Position numbers and translations under genes: made by a program
Shown: in pieces, positions 11,290 through 22,639 of the stretch
Layout: each line of letters starts with the position of its first letter
Position numbering within the stretch: position 1 is the stretch's first letter
DNA from: Melitaea cinxia
Taxonomy: Eukaryota > Arthropoda > Insecta > Lepidoptera > Nymphalidae
Direction: 5' to 3'
DNA: 64,000 nt
Assembly (NCBI RefSeq): GCF_905220565.1
Contig: NC_059418.1
Location: forward strand, 10,221,441-10,285,440
The notes under the pieces: model-generated
What the model was told of the DNA's origin: nothing
What the model saw: only the letters and a program-made list of their open reading frames with translations
Databases searched by the model: none

Positions 11290-11710
11290 TATATTAATTA
11301 TGGTATGTAAGTAAATGTATTAGAGTTCCGTTTCTCCTACATGGTGATAGGGGACGGAATTAGAAAAATTGATGGTTGAAGTGACCTTATGAACAAAGCA
11401 AGACATTCTCATAATCGACTATAAACACAATAATAAAAACCTTGCCACCGCGATTTGTAACTTGATGAGTGCCATCTGTTCCCAAGTAGAAACATACACG
11501 GTACATTCGCTTTGTTTGATCGGCGTAGCTTTGCTCGAACCATGAGCGCCATCTATCAACAAGTTGCAACATACAGCGCACATGTACGTCTGTATGTATG
11601 GTCTGTTACGAGTAATTAATCGTATTGTTAACATTTTATTCCTTCTATGTAAAGTCAGTTACGATACTTTTGACAGCGGGAGAACGGTCTCGTTCGTGTA
11701 CCGCTTGCAA
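11290..11710 (+). repeat. Family F copy
   Basis: GATAGGGGACGGAATTAGAA, CCTTGCCACCGCGATTTGTA, GAGTGCCATCTGTTCC, GAGCGCCATCTATC (11544), then the inverted arm region and GAGAACGGTCTCGTTCG hairpin. Two small minus-strand open frames here are by-products. Confidence 0.6.
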
Positions 11711-12621
11711 GATAATAAGACGAAACTTTGATGACGAAATACAAGTATTACGCACCCAAAACGTAAAGTTAAATTTGTAAACCGTTATTTGAGACGGTCA
11801 TTTGTACCCGCCATCAAATAAATAGCACCAGATCGGAGTGTAGCTTCAATTTAGATTTAAACTCAAATATCTGGCAGGAATAACGGGACTACGTAATCTT
11901 TGGATTAAAGGGTGACGGTGTTAGTGGGGTCTGGGACCAAAAGTTCGATTGTATTGAGGCTAGTGGTTTTAGATTTAGGACATTACATGAGTAATTGAGT
12001 ATGTATAGACTTATTTAAGAACTATAAGCCAACCTTTTTTGTTTTAGTTCGGTATCAATATTCTTGTGTATATCAATATGTATTTTTGATATCGGAATTT
12101 TTTTGGTGTGGCTTTCCTCTCATTCTCTGATATATTATATGGCCGTCGGTAGCAGTTGTTGTCGTAAATTTTATAATGATTGCTTCTAAAACCCCATACA
12201 AAATATGTTTCTTACACAATTGTATTTATACAGTGTTAGATACATTGTAACAGTACAACTTGAATTTTCTTCTTTTCCGAAAGAAAAATTTCTATAGACA
12301 TTCAAGGCATTTGTTTAAATTGAATTTTTAATCAAAAGGTTCAAGTCATTATTATTCAGAGAAAAATCTTGCTTCCGGTAAAATCAACACGACGCTAACG
12401 ACACTATTGTCTTGAGTTCTTTTCGTATCTCTTGTGCGAAACGAGATCGTAAGCATCAATGCTAAATAATGCTTATATGGTGCTGCATTTCGTAACTTTT
12501 TTTTCGTTTATGTCTGACTACCTATATAGTATGCATACTGATCGCCTAGAACCTAGCTATGAGAGGCGTGGTCTACATCACCGCCCTCCCTGGTCCCGCC
12601 TACGAACACTCCTCAACTCTT

Positions 12622-14072
12622 TATTTATTTATTTATTTATTTATTTTATTTAGGACAACTTACAAAACATACACTAATAAATATGATTTACAGACGTGTT
12701 TTACAATATTTTGATAAGTGCTGCTTTATTTACAAATTGTCACAGCATGGTATATGTAAACATTTAAAGCAAAGGAAAAAGAAAGAAAAAATATACTTTA
12801 TACACTTTAAAAAAAAGGAAAAACAATAACAAAATGCTTATACATAAAGAAAAAAAAATAAACAAGATTCAAAATATTCTGTAAATCAAGGGCGACTACA
12901 ATCGACTACCCACAAATAAATCCATTTCAAAGTAAAAATATCAGTCAGAATTTATTCAAAATAATGTTTCGAAAATAATTCTTCTAAAATAATACGTTTA
13001 AAACTGCTAAGACCGATATGCAAGATATCCAAGTCCTTATGGGTTTGAGACAAAAGGTTATAAGTACGTGTTATTCTGTTTACTGGAGAATGCTTTCCCA
13101 ACTGGATCTTAGTTTTGGGAATAAAAAATAATGTTATATGTTTTCTAGGCATTCTAACAGGAATATTAAAGAAAATCAAAGCAAGAAGTTGGGGACAATC
13201 GATTGCGTTGTTCAAAATTTTGTGTAGAAAAGTCATGTCCATGAATTGTCTCCGACCGGCCAACGGTAGCATTCGATACTCTCTCAACCTATTCGAGTAA
13301 TCATTCCTGTCGGAGGTATTGCCAAAACGGAAAGAAAGGAATTTCGTAATTTTTTTTTGAACCCTTTCAACCCTATCAACGTGTACTTTGTAATGTGGTG
13401 ACCAAACAATTGAACAGTATTCAAGTTTACTTCGGACGTAACTGTTGTAAAGAGTGATAACTGTTGAGGTCTTACGAAATTCTTTTCCCCTTCTCATTAC
13501 AAAACCGAGAGATTTTAAAGCTGCTTTAACGATATGGTTTACGTGTTCTGTAAATTGCATTTTTGAATCTAAAATTACGCCGAGATCACGAACAGTGTCA
13601 ACCCTTTTAATTGCAACATTAAATATTTTGTATTCGCTCTCTATAGCGTGCTTCTTCCTTGTGAATTTCATGTGGAGGCATTTATTTATATTTAATTTCA
13701 TGCTGTTAGTTTTACACCAGTCAACGAGAGAATCAATATCTTTTTGGAGTAGTGATACATCAGATTGAGAACTTATTGTGCGAATTAACTTCAGATCATC
13801 GGCATAGAGAAAAATTTTAGAATATTTAAATTTAGAGCATAAACTATCTATAAATATATTGAAAAACATGGGACCTAGAATAGACCCTTGTGGTACGCCC
13901 GAGTGCGCACAGAATGGTTCAGATTGGAATCCATCAATAACAACGCGTGACGGTCTCATTCGAAGGTATGAGCTACACCATTCCAATAGATTATCCGTTA
14001 TGCCCAAGGATCTAAGTCTATCCAATAACATATTATGGTTGACTTTGTCAAAGGCCTTCGAAAAGTCTGAAG
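12622..14072 (-). mobile_element. Jockey/CR1-type non-LTR retrotransposon, 5'-truncated
   Basis: Element of about 1451 bp in reverse orientation. The 7-bp TSD AACTCTT flanks it at 12615-12621 and 14073-14079. The 3' end (plus-strand left) is a (TAAA)n-type tail. The paralogous D2 copy at 62852-62858 has AACTTTT with uninterrupted flanks, an empty site. The 5' end is cut inside the reverse transcriptase domain, the usual outcome of incomplete target-primed reverse transcription. Confidence 0.85.
12952..14072 (-). CDS. Reverse transcriptase C-terminal part of the LINE (partial)
   Basis: Uninterrupted frame, open at its 5' end. Upstream of the first Met (14031) it reads DFSKAFDKVNHN, the RT fingers/palm motif with a catalytic Asp, so the apparent start is not the real one. 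From that Met: SGVPQGSILGP near residues 44-54, YADD at 76-79 (catalytic), a thumb-type DLGVILDSKM motif, then LYNSYVRSKLEY and a basic C-terminus; 359 residues. Full-length ORF2 of such elements also has an endonuclease and N-terminal RT parts, missing here. The element would copy its RNA at nicked target DNA, but this copy cannot be autonomous. The absence of frameshifts suggests a fairly recent insertion. Assignment to Jockey or CR1 within the superfamily is not certain. Confidence 0.85.
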
Positions 14073-14130
14073 AACTCTTCAGTTGTAATCAATACGTCGC
14101 GCCGTACGAACGTACAGACATTTCCTTAAC

Positions 14131-14697
14131 GTAATAAAACCAACATTTCTATGATTTTATTTGAGATAATATCAGTTGATAAATTCGTTAGCATTTTAAT
14201 TATTACTTGAAAGTTATTTTTTATTGATTGTCAGTGTTTGTTGAATGACATTTCATTGTTTACGTGTTGTTTGTTTACAAACAAACGTCGCCTGTTGCGC
14301 AAGTTCAAGGACGTTTATGTTGTGACGTTGTTGTACTCGCGGCGGTACTGTGACTGTTTTTGATTGTTTTGTGACAAGTTAAGTGATTTTGAAAGAACAA
14401 TTTGAAAAAGCGATTACACGGATTGTGGAACGGTTTTTGATTTAAAAAGTATTTAATAATTTGAAATTTAGATCGAAGTTAATTTGGAGAAATTCTCTAG
14501 CAATAAAACGTTTTGAAACGTGAGTGACAGTGAAACTATATAATTAGTGCAAAACTAAGTGAATTTCGACAATTGTTACTTATAGATGTGTTATACCTAT
14601 ATTAATAATTTTTAGTATTTTAGATGTACGAAGATAAGTGACTCGAAGAAGGTATGTTAATGAAATTTAAAATAAAAGTGATAATTTAAGAAAGTAA
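14131..14697. other. Unrecognised sequence upstream of candidate host gene
   Basis: Not matched elsewhere in the window. GC rises around 14285-14345 (ACGTCGCCTGTTGCGCAAG, CTCGCGGCGGTACTG), as in an insect 5' UTR or promoter. AAG|GTATGT at 14652 looks like a splice donor, but no acceptor fits a 43-nt gap to the following open frame. No initiator or TATA can be assigned with confidence. Confidence 0.35.
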
Positions 14698-15280
14698 ATA
14701 CCTACAATCAAATTGGCTTCAACAAATACAACCGAGCCCTCCGGGGCCGGGACGTCGACCCCGAGCAAACCAACAAGAACGCTACTTGTACATCCATTCG
14801 TATCATCAAACCCGAAAAAAAAACGACAAACCAAACAAATACTTGTTAGAAATACCACTCGAGTTGAAGAGGAAGACGCCTCTACTTGAAATACCCGAAG
14901 ACTTCAACAAGAAACCGAAATTATACACGAAGGTATCAAACAATAATGAGACAAATGAAAACATTACTGAAATGAAAAATACTTCAATACAAACAACTGA
15001 CGAAAATAGTCAAGAACATTGTCGAAATTCATCAAGCGACATCTACTGTCACGAAAGTCAGAACAACTCTCAAAGTTCCTCTGTTAACCATTATCATCAT
15101 TGTTGCTGTGAGTGTGAGAATAAGGTCAAGTCGTGTGAGGTTAGTGTGAGTGAGGTGTCAAAGTCGTGCTGTCAACAGCGAGCCGTCAAAGTGATCTTCG
15201 CGCCAGCAATGATGTCGTCAATGTTTCCTGTGGCCGGAGTGCCGTATGTCGCGAAGACTTCGGTGAGGAGTAATGACAAG
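14698..15280 (+). CDS. Candidate host coding exon(s), Cys/His-rich, unknown function
   Basis: I do not recognise this protein. Two frames look coding. One (14698-14890) reads through TTEPSGAGTSTPSKPTRTLL; the second runs from about 14815 to 15280 with LEIPEDFNKKPKLYTKV, then an Asn/Ser-rich stretch, YHHCCCECENKVKSCEV, RAVKVIFAPAMMSSMFPVAG and TSVRSNDK. They meet at a run of nine A's (about 14814-14823), so a one-base insertion or assembly error could have split one frame. In the second frame the first ATG is 14972; an upstream exon may supply the true start. The exon probably ends at AAG|GTGGGT (15280/15281) in phase 0, matching the terminal exon at 18556. Read past the donor, the frame stops at 15317. 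The sequence is single-copy in the window, unlike its TE neighbours. Confidence 0.5.
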
Positions 15281-18200
15281 GTGGGTGGAGATTGTTGTAA
15301 TGAGCAAGCTGAGTGTTAGGCGTTTATTAAATTATGGATCAAAAACAAATGAATGTAAGAAACAATAATTTAATAAATAATAGACATAATATTATTTTTT
15401 TATACATATTAAACAGGGTTTAGTGTATTTATTATTCTTGAGAGGTTATAAAAAAATAACATGGATACAATTCTTGTTATCTGAAATTTATTGTGAGAGT
15501 AAAACGAATGAGAAGGTGCCGTGTAGCAGCCGTGCGAGTGTGATCCATAGTACAAGTAAGTTACAGGAAAAATAATTTTCATTATTTACGAGAAAAATTC
15601 TTACAAATTGGGATTTTATACGAGTGAAACTGGGAAGCTTGCTAGTGTGAATAAAGATAACCTCTTAAGGGAAAAGCTTTGAGTTGGATAATGTCCAAAT
15701 AGATTTTAGTGCGGTCTTTTAACCGGATAATACGCACTTAACGAGATAACCGTAAATCAGACAAGGAGACTTTGTATTTCCGCAGATAACTGTGTGTTAT
15801 TGATAAGTAGGTAGTTATTATTTGATGCGAGCATGTTTTATAAAAAAAGTAAAATATATTTAATAGACATACCATCTTGAAGTAACCTTTCATACAAAAT
15901 AAAACTAGGTCGCATAGCAATGAACATGGCGATGTGAAATACGTGTGTGGAACCGCGCGGAGAGTATAGTTCAGTATAAATAATATCATAATTTAACGAA
16001 AACACCAATGTGGTGTGTAAGTCATAAACAACTTGAACCGGTTACAGAACCCGCTCGGGTTGCACGTAGCCGCTATAAAATTCAAAGATAGTATTATAAG
16101 TGCGGTGTTATGATATAGGCTGCTTGAAAAGATTTTTAAAAGACTCGAAAAATTGTTACTTTTTACAGGAAAATAATTTCAACAGAAAGTAATTTGTTAA
16201 ATACAGTACGAAATCTTTTTCGTGGCAGACCCGACGGAAATAGTTGAAACACGTATGTTATTTTAAAATAGTTATAAAAAAAGACAAAACTAATAGTTTA
16301 TTTTAATATGAAGATATTTTTAAAAAACTATTTTTCATAATTAGAAAAAGAAATCAAACAATAGTTAACATTATTGAACAGCTGTACACAGAGGTGTGAG
16401 GAGCGCTCTTTACGTGTTCAGTTCCGTGCTGTGAATGTTTCATGAGAGTTGTGAACTGTGTGTGTTACTTAAAAGTATATTTACGTACAATCTTCATACG
16501 ATTGTTTTTATATTACGAAATATGTTAAAACTTTATTGAGCCTTTATCGAGTGTTTTGCGTTCACACGTCATAATAATATTTAATTTTTCATTAAATAAG
16601 ATTCTAAAAATATGTAGTACCGTAGCGGTACGCTACGTCATGTAGCACAATGCTACGAACCACTGCACGTGTAAATACTTCTGTGGCATTTAAGTTTTTT
16701 TTTTTTTTTTTTTTATTTATAAATTTTGATCCACGGGCTCAAAATGCCCGTGCCTTTGTTTATCATGCATGCATTATAATACTACAGGCGATTTTTCTAC
16801 TTATTATACTACAGATCGACAGTCCTGTGACTGCCTAGTAAAACTAGGACGTGGTCCGACGCCGACGGTTTTTTTTTTTTTTTCCTTACTAAATACTGTT
16901 TATGCAAAAGTATACACATAATTGCTTTCTAATTTCTAACATTATTATTTTTCTTATCTATGTCTATATTTACACTTATTTGCCTAGTTATCATATATGT
17001 ACACTTATTTCCTAGTTACCATATATGTACACTTATGTTCTACTTACAATGTACACTTAACCTATGTTACTGTTAGTAAGGATTTTTTTTTTCTTATATA
17101 TATATTATTTTTTATATAGTTATTATTTGTTTATCTATGTATAAGTTATCTATTTCTGTTATTTACTTAAATTTCACTACATAACTATTTATTTATCTAT
17201 TTTTTTATTTTATTTTATAGGTACATCCACAAAATACATATGGAACATTATATATAATTCACTATTACATTATTATCTAATATGTATCCCATCATGGGGT
17301 ACACAACATTCCACAATATATTAATGCCGTGTAGCAAGTATAATTAAAATTACTTCGCATAAAAAATTAACAGTAAAGATACTACTTGTTAATAATAAAA
17401 TTCATTTAAAAAGGTCATCAATCAAATTTATATAAAGTGTAAAGTTGAGATAATATTAATAATCAAACTTAGCTTAACTAAAATTTAAATAAATATATCA
17501 ACATGCAAAATAACTGCTATTTGTAACTATTTGATAAACCAAAAGGATATAAGAATTTATATATTTATATATCTACTTTCTTATTACTATATCATGAGCC
17601 ACGCCTGATCCCAGCATCTTGAGCAGAGCCCTTGCCAACGACATATCACGCTTGTGGATGGTTCTTTTCAGGTTGTGCTCCAAGATTGTTTTTGTCGAGG
17701 CACCCAGCGCTCGGCTAACGAACCTGCCGATTGCGTCATCACCGTCGTCAGTGTAGTATACACAGGTTTTAGTGTGTCTTGTTAACGCTACTACCGCATG
17801 AGGCACACTATCGTGGATTTGTAGCCTCTCGGTCTTTGTCTGGACGATGATGACCTCGCTGTAGGTTTGCCCTTGTGCTTCATGAATGGTCATGACGCGC
17901 GATCCCTCTCCAGCACCGTATCCCTGGTCCATCAGGAATTTTTTCTCTTCCTGCGTTTAGACCAAGTATAGGGTGGCCTTTTGAAGTTTTGGTATTGGCG
18001 CGCCAGTGTAGGCATTTAAGTTTAGAAATATTGACCCCTTTATCAAAACAACTAATTCGTTTTACGGTATACTTTCCTATTAATAATATTACTATGTATA
18101 CTGTGAAAAGGTTTCAAATATTTGTTATTGTATAAATCGTAATACTTCTATTGTCAGTCAGGTTACCGCGTTTGTTCGGGAAGCTGTGTAAGATAATCCC

Positions 18201-18555
18201 ACTATATTCGTTACGTCACTTATCGCGGTCCGGCGCCTGACATACCAAGAGGGACGGGGACTGTTGGGCGGACATATCAAAACAATTTTTTTTTAAAAGA
18301 AACGTTGAACGAGAAAAAAAAAATGTTGGTACATTCACAGTACAAATTTTTGAAACATTAATTTTTACTGAATTCTGAAATGCATAGATCGTACAAAACA
18401 GTTATAATGAAGTAATATTTATATTTTTAAGATTTCAACGAAAGAAAAAAAAAAACGTTTGTTAGTTCATCTACTACTCACCTTTGAAAAATATAGCACA
18501 TGTATCAATACAATTAGTATATCATCAGAATTTTGTTTCTTTTTTTTAATTTCAG
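15281..18555. other. Candidate intron with TE and viral relics
   Basis: Between the donor at 15281 and the acceptor at 18554-18555. It holds another donor-like CAA|GTAAGT (15556), an A+T-rich stretch, a poly(T)-led piece at 16690-16880 (CCACGGGCTCAAAATGCCCG and a second T-run, probably a minus-strand retroelement end), very AT-rich sequence at 16890-17570, and the viral helicase relic at 17573-18061. 18062-18500 is unrecognised, with a short GC-rich part near 18220-18275. If the flanking exons do not belong together, this is simply intergenic DNA. Confidence 0.4.
17573..18061 (-). pseudogene. Endogenous viral element: RNA virus SF1 helicase fragment
   Basis: An open frame of 119 codons from 17932 carries superfamily 1 viral helicase motifs: motif V (TIHEAQGQTYSEVIIV, about residues 15-30) and motif VI (VVALTRHT, about 47-54, including the catalytic-site Arg) followed by VYY. 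This pair is characteristic of alpha-like plus-strand RNA viruses (virga/nege/kita-like group). The same frame continues upstream as plausible helicase sequence to 18061, broken by one stop at 17957-17959; another stop bounds it at 18062-18064. The NTP-binding motifs I-III and all other viral domains are absent, so this is a non-functional relic. Poly(T) tracts and AT-rich DNA surround it; no TSD was found. It runs antisense to the candidate host gene. The exact virus family is uncertain. Confidence 0.8.
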
Positions 18556-18756
18556 AAAAGTTCTTTTACATACTTCGTACACGAGTGTACAACTAACATC
18601 ACTATCTCCTCGCCGCAGGTCCGAAGAAATAATATTATTGTTGATGAAGAGTTCCAACACTTATTCTCTGCTGAGCGCTTGACCGCTGAGAGGCTGGTTG
18701 TGTGTTTGTTTTATTTAAGACGAGGTGTTGAGTCAATTGGATTTATGAATGAATAA
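18556..18756 (+). CDS. Candidate terminal coding exon of host gene
   Basis: Preceded by TTTCTTTTTTTTAATTTCAG, a textbook polypyrimidine tract and acceptor. From AAA at 18556 the frame is open for 66 codons to TAA at 18754-18756, with segments SSFTYFVHECTTNI, RNNIIVDEEFQHLF and RLVVCLFYLRRG. Codon use is less AT-biased than the flanks. It joins in phase 0 with the donor at 15280, giving ...RSNDK|KSSFT.... AATAAA lies 132 bases after the stop. It is too short and lacks an initial Met, so simple ORF finding misses it. Alternatives: a second acceptor at 18619 (CGCCGCAG), or a chance frame. I do not recognise the family. Confidence 0.5.
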   Translation, partial: KSSFTYFVHECTTNITISSPQVRRNNIIVDEEFQHLFSAERLTAERLVVCLFYLRRGVESIGFMNE

Positions 18757-18887
18757 TTTATAAACTGGATTATATACTTTTGTTTTCATTTTCATGTCTG
18801 ATAGCTCTTCAGAATTATGTGATGTAAAATTTTATCCAGTGCTACGAAACTCTTCGTATCACAGTCCAACACAAACTGAGTCGGTTG

Positions 18888-18893
18888 AATAAA
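18888..18893 (+). terminator. Candidate polyadenylation signal AATAAA
   Basis: Canonical hexamer 132 nt downstream of the stop of the candidate terminal exon. AATAAA is frequent in AT-rich DNA, so position is the main argument. Confidence 0.4.
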
Positions 18894-18899
18894 GAAACT

Positions 18900-19465
18900 A
18901 ACAGATTGATCCAAGTTATGCAAATTTCTACTTCATTTGTTGAACTAAATCGCTTTCTCCGATAAATTGCACTATCGTTAAATAGTCGAAGTTTTGTCAA
19001 GTGTTCAGGGGGTCGCTAATAAGCACACAAATGGGGTTCTGCATTCTTTGCGTTAATCACTGTTTTCTTAAACGTTAGAGAGAGATAGCTCGTGAATGAA
19101 AGAGACGGGTATAATAAGAGATTCTGGAAGTATTTAATGCTAAAAGAATGAAAACATATTTTCTCGTTTTTCGTTCTCTGGGCGCGACAGTTTCCCCGAG
19201 ACCAATAACTCACATATGAATATCACATCAGAACACGTGTGTGACGTCGACGTAATAATATTTTCCCCTACTTTTTGTATTTATAACATTCCGAAAGGAA
19301 ATATTTGAAAAGACAGGAAAAAATTGATGTAAATTAGTGCTTTAAATGAAACATCGTCTGTGTTTGAGGAAACATTGGTCTCCTTGACACGGAGCACTTG
19401 TTGCGTTTCTAATTGATTAGATCGGTGAGAGCGAGGCGTTTTCTTTGACTTTGGTTCTGTGTGTT
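18900..19465. other. Unrecognised sequence
   Basis: No repeat shared with the rest of the window and no convincing frame (the 65-codon minus frame at 19016-19213 lacks recognisable features). Confidence 0.5.
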
Positions 19466-19904
19466 TTTAACCGACTTCCAAAAAAGAAGGAGGTTCTAAA
19501 TTCGATTCGATTTTCTTTATGTATGTTACATCAGAACTTTTGACTGGGTGGACCGATTTCGATAGTTTTTTTTTATCGAAAAATTTTCAGTGTCATTTGG
19601 TCTCATTTAAATTTAATTGAGATCTGACAAGTTAGTTTAGCGTTATATTTAATTTGAATTCACTTGACTATTTTTTCGTCGACCGACGTTGTATTAAGCC
19701 GCATAACTTGTCACTGGGCTCATTAATTTTGATGATTCTTACTTCAATCAAAAGCCAATGCATGTCATGTATTATTAGTTAAATTTAATCTACATCTAAT
19801 AGCTGCTTTTTGAATAATCTACGATAGCGCGTATTTACGAGACTACTTTTTCGTCTACTTACATTGTATTACTTGTCGATGTAATTGAAGTCGTTTTTTT
19901 TTTT
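19466..19904 (+). mobile_element. Family A element, internally deleted
   Basis: Starts TTTTAACCGACTTCC and ends ATTGAAGTCG plus a T-run; the 3' stem GTTTGC-GA-GCAAAC is missing and the centre is about 180 bp shorter than the copies at 3809 and 54499. Confidence 0.6.
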
Positions 19905-21676
19905 AAACTAGTTTCGCACGGTTTTATTGTAGTTCCGTTCAGTTATTTGATTAGTGGCTTTTAGTTGTGTCACGGTTTGATTGTACTTAGGGGTTTTGTT
20001 ACTGTACCATCACTGCCTCACTGTCACTGTCAATCAGCGAAGGATTTGAAGCAATCGACAATGTTCCTTATAGAACAAGCGTAAGAAGAGTTAAAAGCCT
20101 TACGTTCCAGTTAATATAATTACTTTATATTTTATAATATCTTCTTATACTTGTTTAAATTTAATTCAAAATTTGAAAGTATTTAATTATGTCGGTAATC
20201 TGAAATGATTATTAAACTACATTTGAGTCAAATTAGCAAGCTTAGATTGTATCACATGTGTATTTTCAGGCGTAATATGTGTGCAGCAACTTCGCTTACA
20301 CACAGGACACACTCCGTACATAGCGGTGACTTCCACTGGTGAGGGTACTTTATCAACTCCAATCAAACCTTGCTCATAAACAATTTATGTCATTTCGGCC
20401 CTCGTGCTATAGATTTTTACTGCTTAATTGGGTTAAAGGGCTAATAAAGGAACGTGCTCCTTATTTTCACGATTTTCGAATATTAACATGATTATTAATT
20501 TCATTTCAAGATCAAATTGTGCAGTGAACTGTTACGTCATGATCTGAATTATATAGCAACCCCATTTCCGCTCACAGTCGGTTAGATATCGAGAAGTATT
20601 CAACAAGTCGAAGGCTAGTGAATGATAAATGAGTTTGAGATGAAAGTCAAACACAGCGTCGTTCGCTTCTTTTGAGGAAAAGTGTTTGTTTGGAAGTTTA
20701 AGATTAAAAAAAGGTCTTTAATATTTACACGATTGTATAATGTACAAGTAAAAGTGACTTGACTGATTTCTAAAATATATTGGTTTTTGTGGGACCTTCC
20801 TGTCAATTAATTATAAAACAAATTATGAGGTCATTAACACATACGGTAAGGATATTGCACGCTTGGCCAATTATTTGGGCAAATTACACATAGACCCTAA
20901 ACCCTTAACGAGAATCGAATGCTCGAGGATGCTTACGTCAGTTTGTTTACTGAAGTAATCTGCTTACAGGTATAATATAAAGTTAGTTTAGAACGGTTAC
21001 ATAGTTCCTAAATCCCCTTCTACGCTTTGATCACATCTCTAGAATGTTTATTTTGAATTTAAATGTTGGAGAAGTTTGAACGTCTGATTCGTGCTACGGC
21101 AAGGGGAAGAGACTACTGAACTTGTAGCTCTGTAGACCTTAAAATGTCTAGTTGGTATGACTCAACGTCAAGAGTATCAAAGCGAAATATAATTACCTGA
21201 AATTTGTATGACAGTAATCCGCTCGTGGAATCAATCACACAACACCGCACATTTCATCAAGGTAGACCGCAAGAGCAATAGAAATGAAAATATTATTGCG
21301 CGCTGTGTTTGCTTTAGCTAATTGGAACGCGTCGTCGCCTGCGGCGATATAGTGATGTCTTCCGTGCAGTTTATCGATATGCAAATCGATTTATTTTCTT
21401 ATAATTAATTATAAATCTTTCAGTTACAGTAAAAAAAAGAAATAAAATGGCCCATACGTTTTCTAGATCTACAGCCATAGTGAAGTTTGTAGATAGCTGG
21501 AAATGACTGAGATGGTAGGTTGTCTATACACCAAAGTTTTTTGCATTTTTTTGGTAATTCTTTATTCATACACGCTCTTAAGATGAGCTGATATAAAGCT
21601 GGCATACACATTTTATCTAACAGGCTCAATGAAATGGATGATAATGTGAATGGAGTCACGCGTACAGACAGATTGT
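19905..21676. other. Unrecognised, apparently single-copy sequence
   Basis: No match to the window's repeat families and no convincing coding frame or splice-bounded exon. The minus frames of 63 and 93 codons at 20615-20806 and 21420-21701 show no motif, and the latter runs into the LINE insertion. Confidence 0.45.
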
Positions 21677-21689
21677 TAAATATTAATAT

Positions 21690-22027
21690 CATCATCATCA
21701 TTACAGCCTATACAGTCCACTGCTGGACATAGGCCTCCACAAGTTTACGTCAAAAATAACGTGAACTCATGTGTTTTGCCCATAGTCACCACGCTGGGTA
21801 GGCGGGTTGGTGACCGCAGTACTGGCTTTGTCGCACCGAAGACGCTGCTGCCCGTCTTCGGCCTGTGTATTTCAAAGCCAGTAGTTGGATGGTTATCCCG
21901 CCATCGGTCGGTTTCTTAAGTTCCAAGATGGTTGTGGAACCTTGTTATCCCTTAGTCGCCTCTTACGACACCCACGGGAAGAGAGGGGGTGGCTAAATTC
22001 TTTAGTACCGCAGCCATACAGTACTAC
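21690..22027 (-). mobile_element. RTE-type LINE 3' end with perfect 13-bp TSD
   Basis: TSD TAAATATTAATAT at 21677-21689 and 22028-22040, exact. On the minus strand the 338-bp insert reads through CACCCCCTCTCTTCCCGTGG, GTTCCACAACCATCTTGG and GAGGCCTATGTCCAGCAGTG and ends in a (TGA)n tail, all features of lepidopteran RTE-clade 3' regions. It is heavily 5'-truncated and non-coding. Confidence 0.9.
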
Positions 22028-22354
22028 TAAATATTAATATATACGATCTTAAATATATAACTTACTTTACGAGTTAGAAATAGAACTTTCTCGACTTACA
22101 ATTCTACTAATTCTATTATAGAAGAGAAATGAGTCTAGAAGTGAAAGATTAACGAAAAATGAGTTTAATAAGTATATTTTAATGAACATTATTTCAAGTC
22201 CGAGTATAATCTCAGTTATCGATGAACTGACGCGTACCACCTCTTATATCTTGTTTAAATGTTAATGCGGACGACAAAGGGTTGGTGAGGCCGGCGGTTC
22301 CTTTGTTAGAGGGTGGTGGTGCACCTGGTAGGTACTAGAAGTATGTACATGTAT

Positions 22355-22490
22355 TATACATATAAACTTTCTACTTGAGTCACTCCATCTATTAAACTAA
22401 CCGCATCAAAATCCGTTGCGTAGTTTCAAAGGTTTGAGCATACATAGGGATAGACAGACAGAGGCAAGCGACTTTAGTTTTATAATATGA
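22355..22490 (-). mobile_element. Helitron fragment, family H1
   Basis: Shares AACCGCATCAAAATCCGTTG and AAGCGACTTTAGTTTTATAA with the H1 copies near 2.1-2.9 kb. The 3' terminus is not seen. Confidence 0.5.
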
Positions 22491-22639
22491 TATAATAAGT
22501 TCTTAAGTCCTGTTGCGGGTTACAGAACTCCAAAAAATACCATATAGACTGTTGTTGCGTTGTGATGTCCGAAATCATGTAACTTTATACACAACCGCCA
22601 GCCCAACAGGTACAATCCATGGCTGTGACCGTTACGCCA

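Larger units (their letters stand above)
11712..14130. repeat. Block D2, filled copy
   Basis: 11712-12621 plus 14080-14130 align with 62003-62895: shared ATAAGACGAAACTTTGAT, GTCATTTGTACCCGCC, AGCTATGAGAGGCGTGGTCT and TCGCGCCGTACGAACGTAC. The D2 sequence is split here by the LINE at 12622-14072. Confidence 0.75.

Noticed and set aside
13115..13768. Plus-strand ORFs of 61 and 104 codons
   Set aside because: They are antisense shadows of the reverse transcriptase frame.
14786..14788. Start codon of the 177-codon frame at 14786
   Set aside because: The codon is TTG, not ATG; the first in-frame ATG is 14972, and an upstream exon is also possible.
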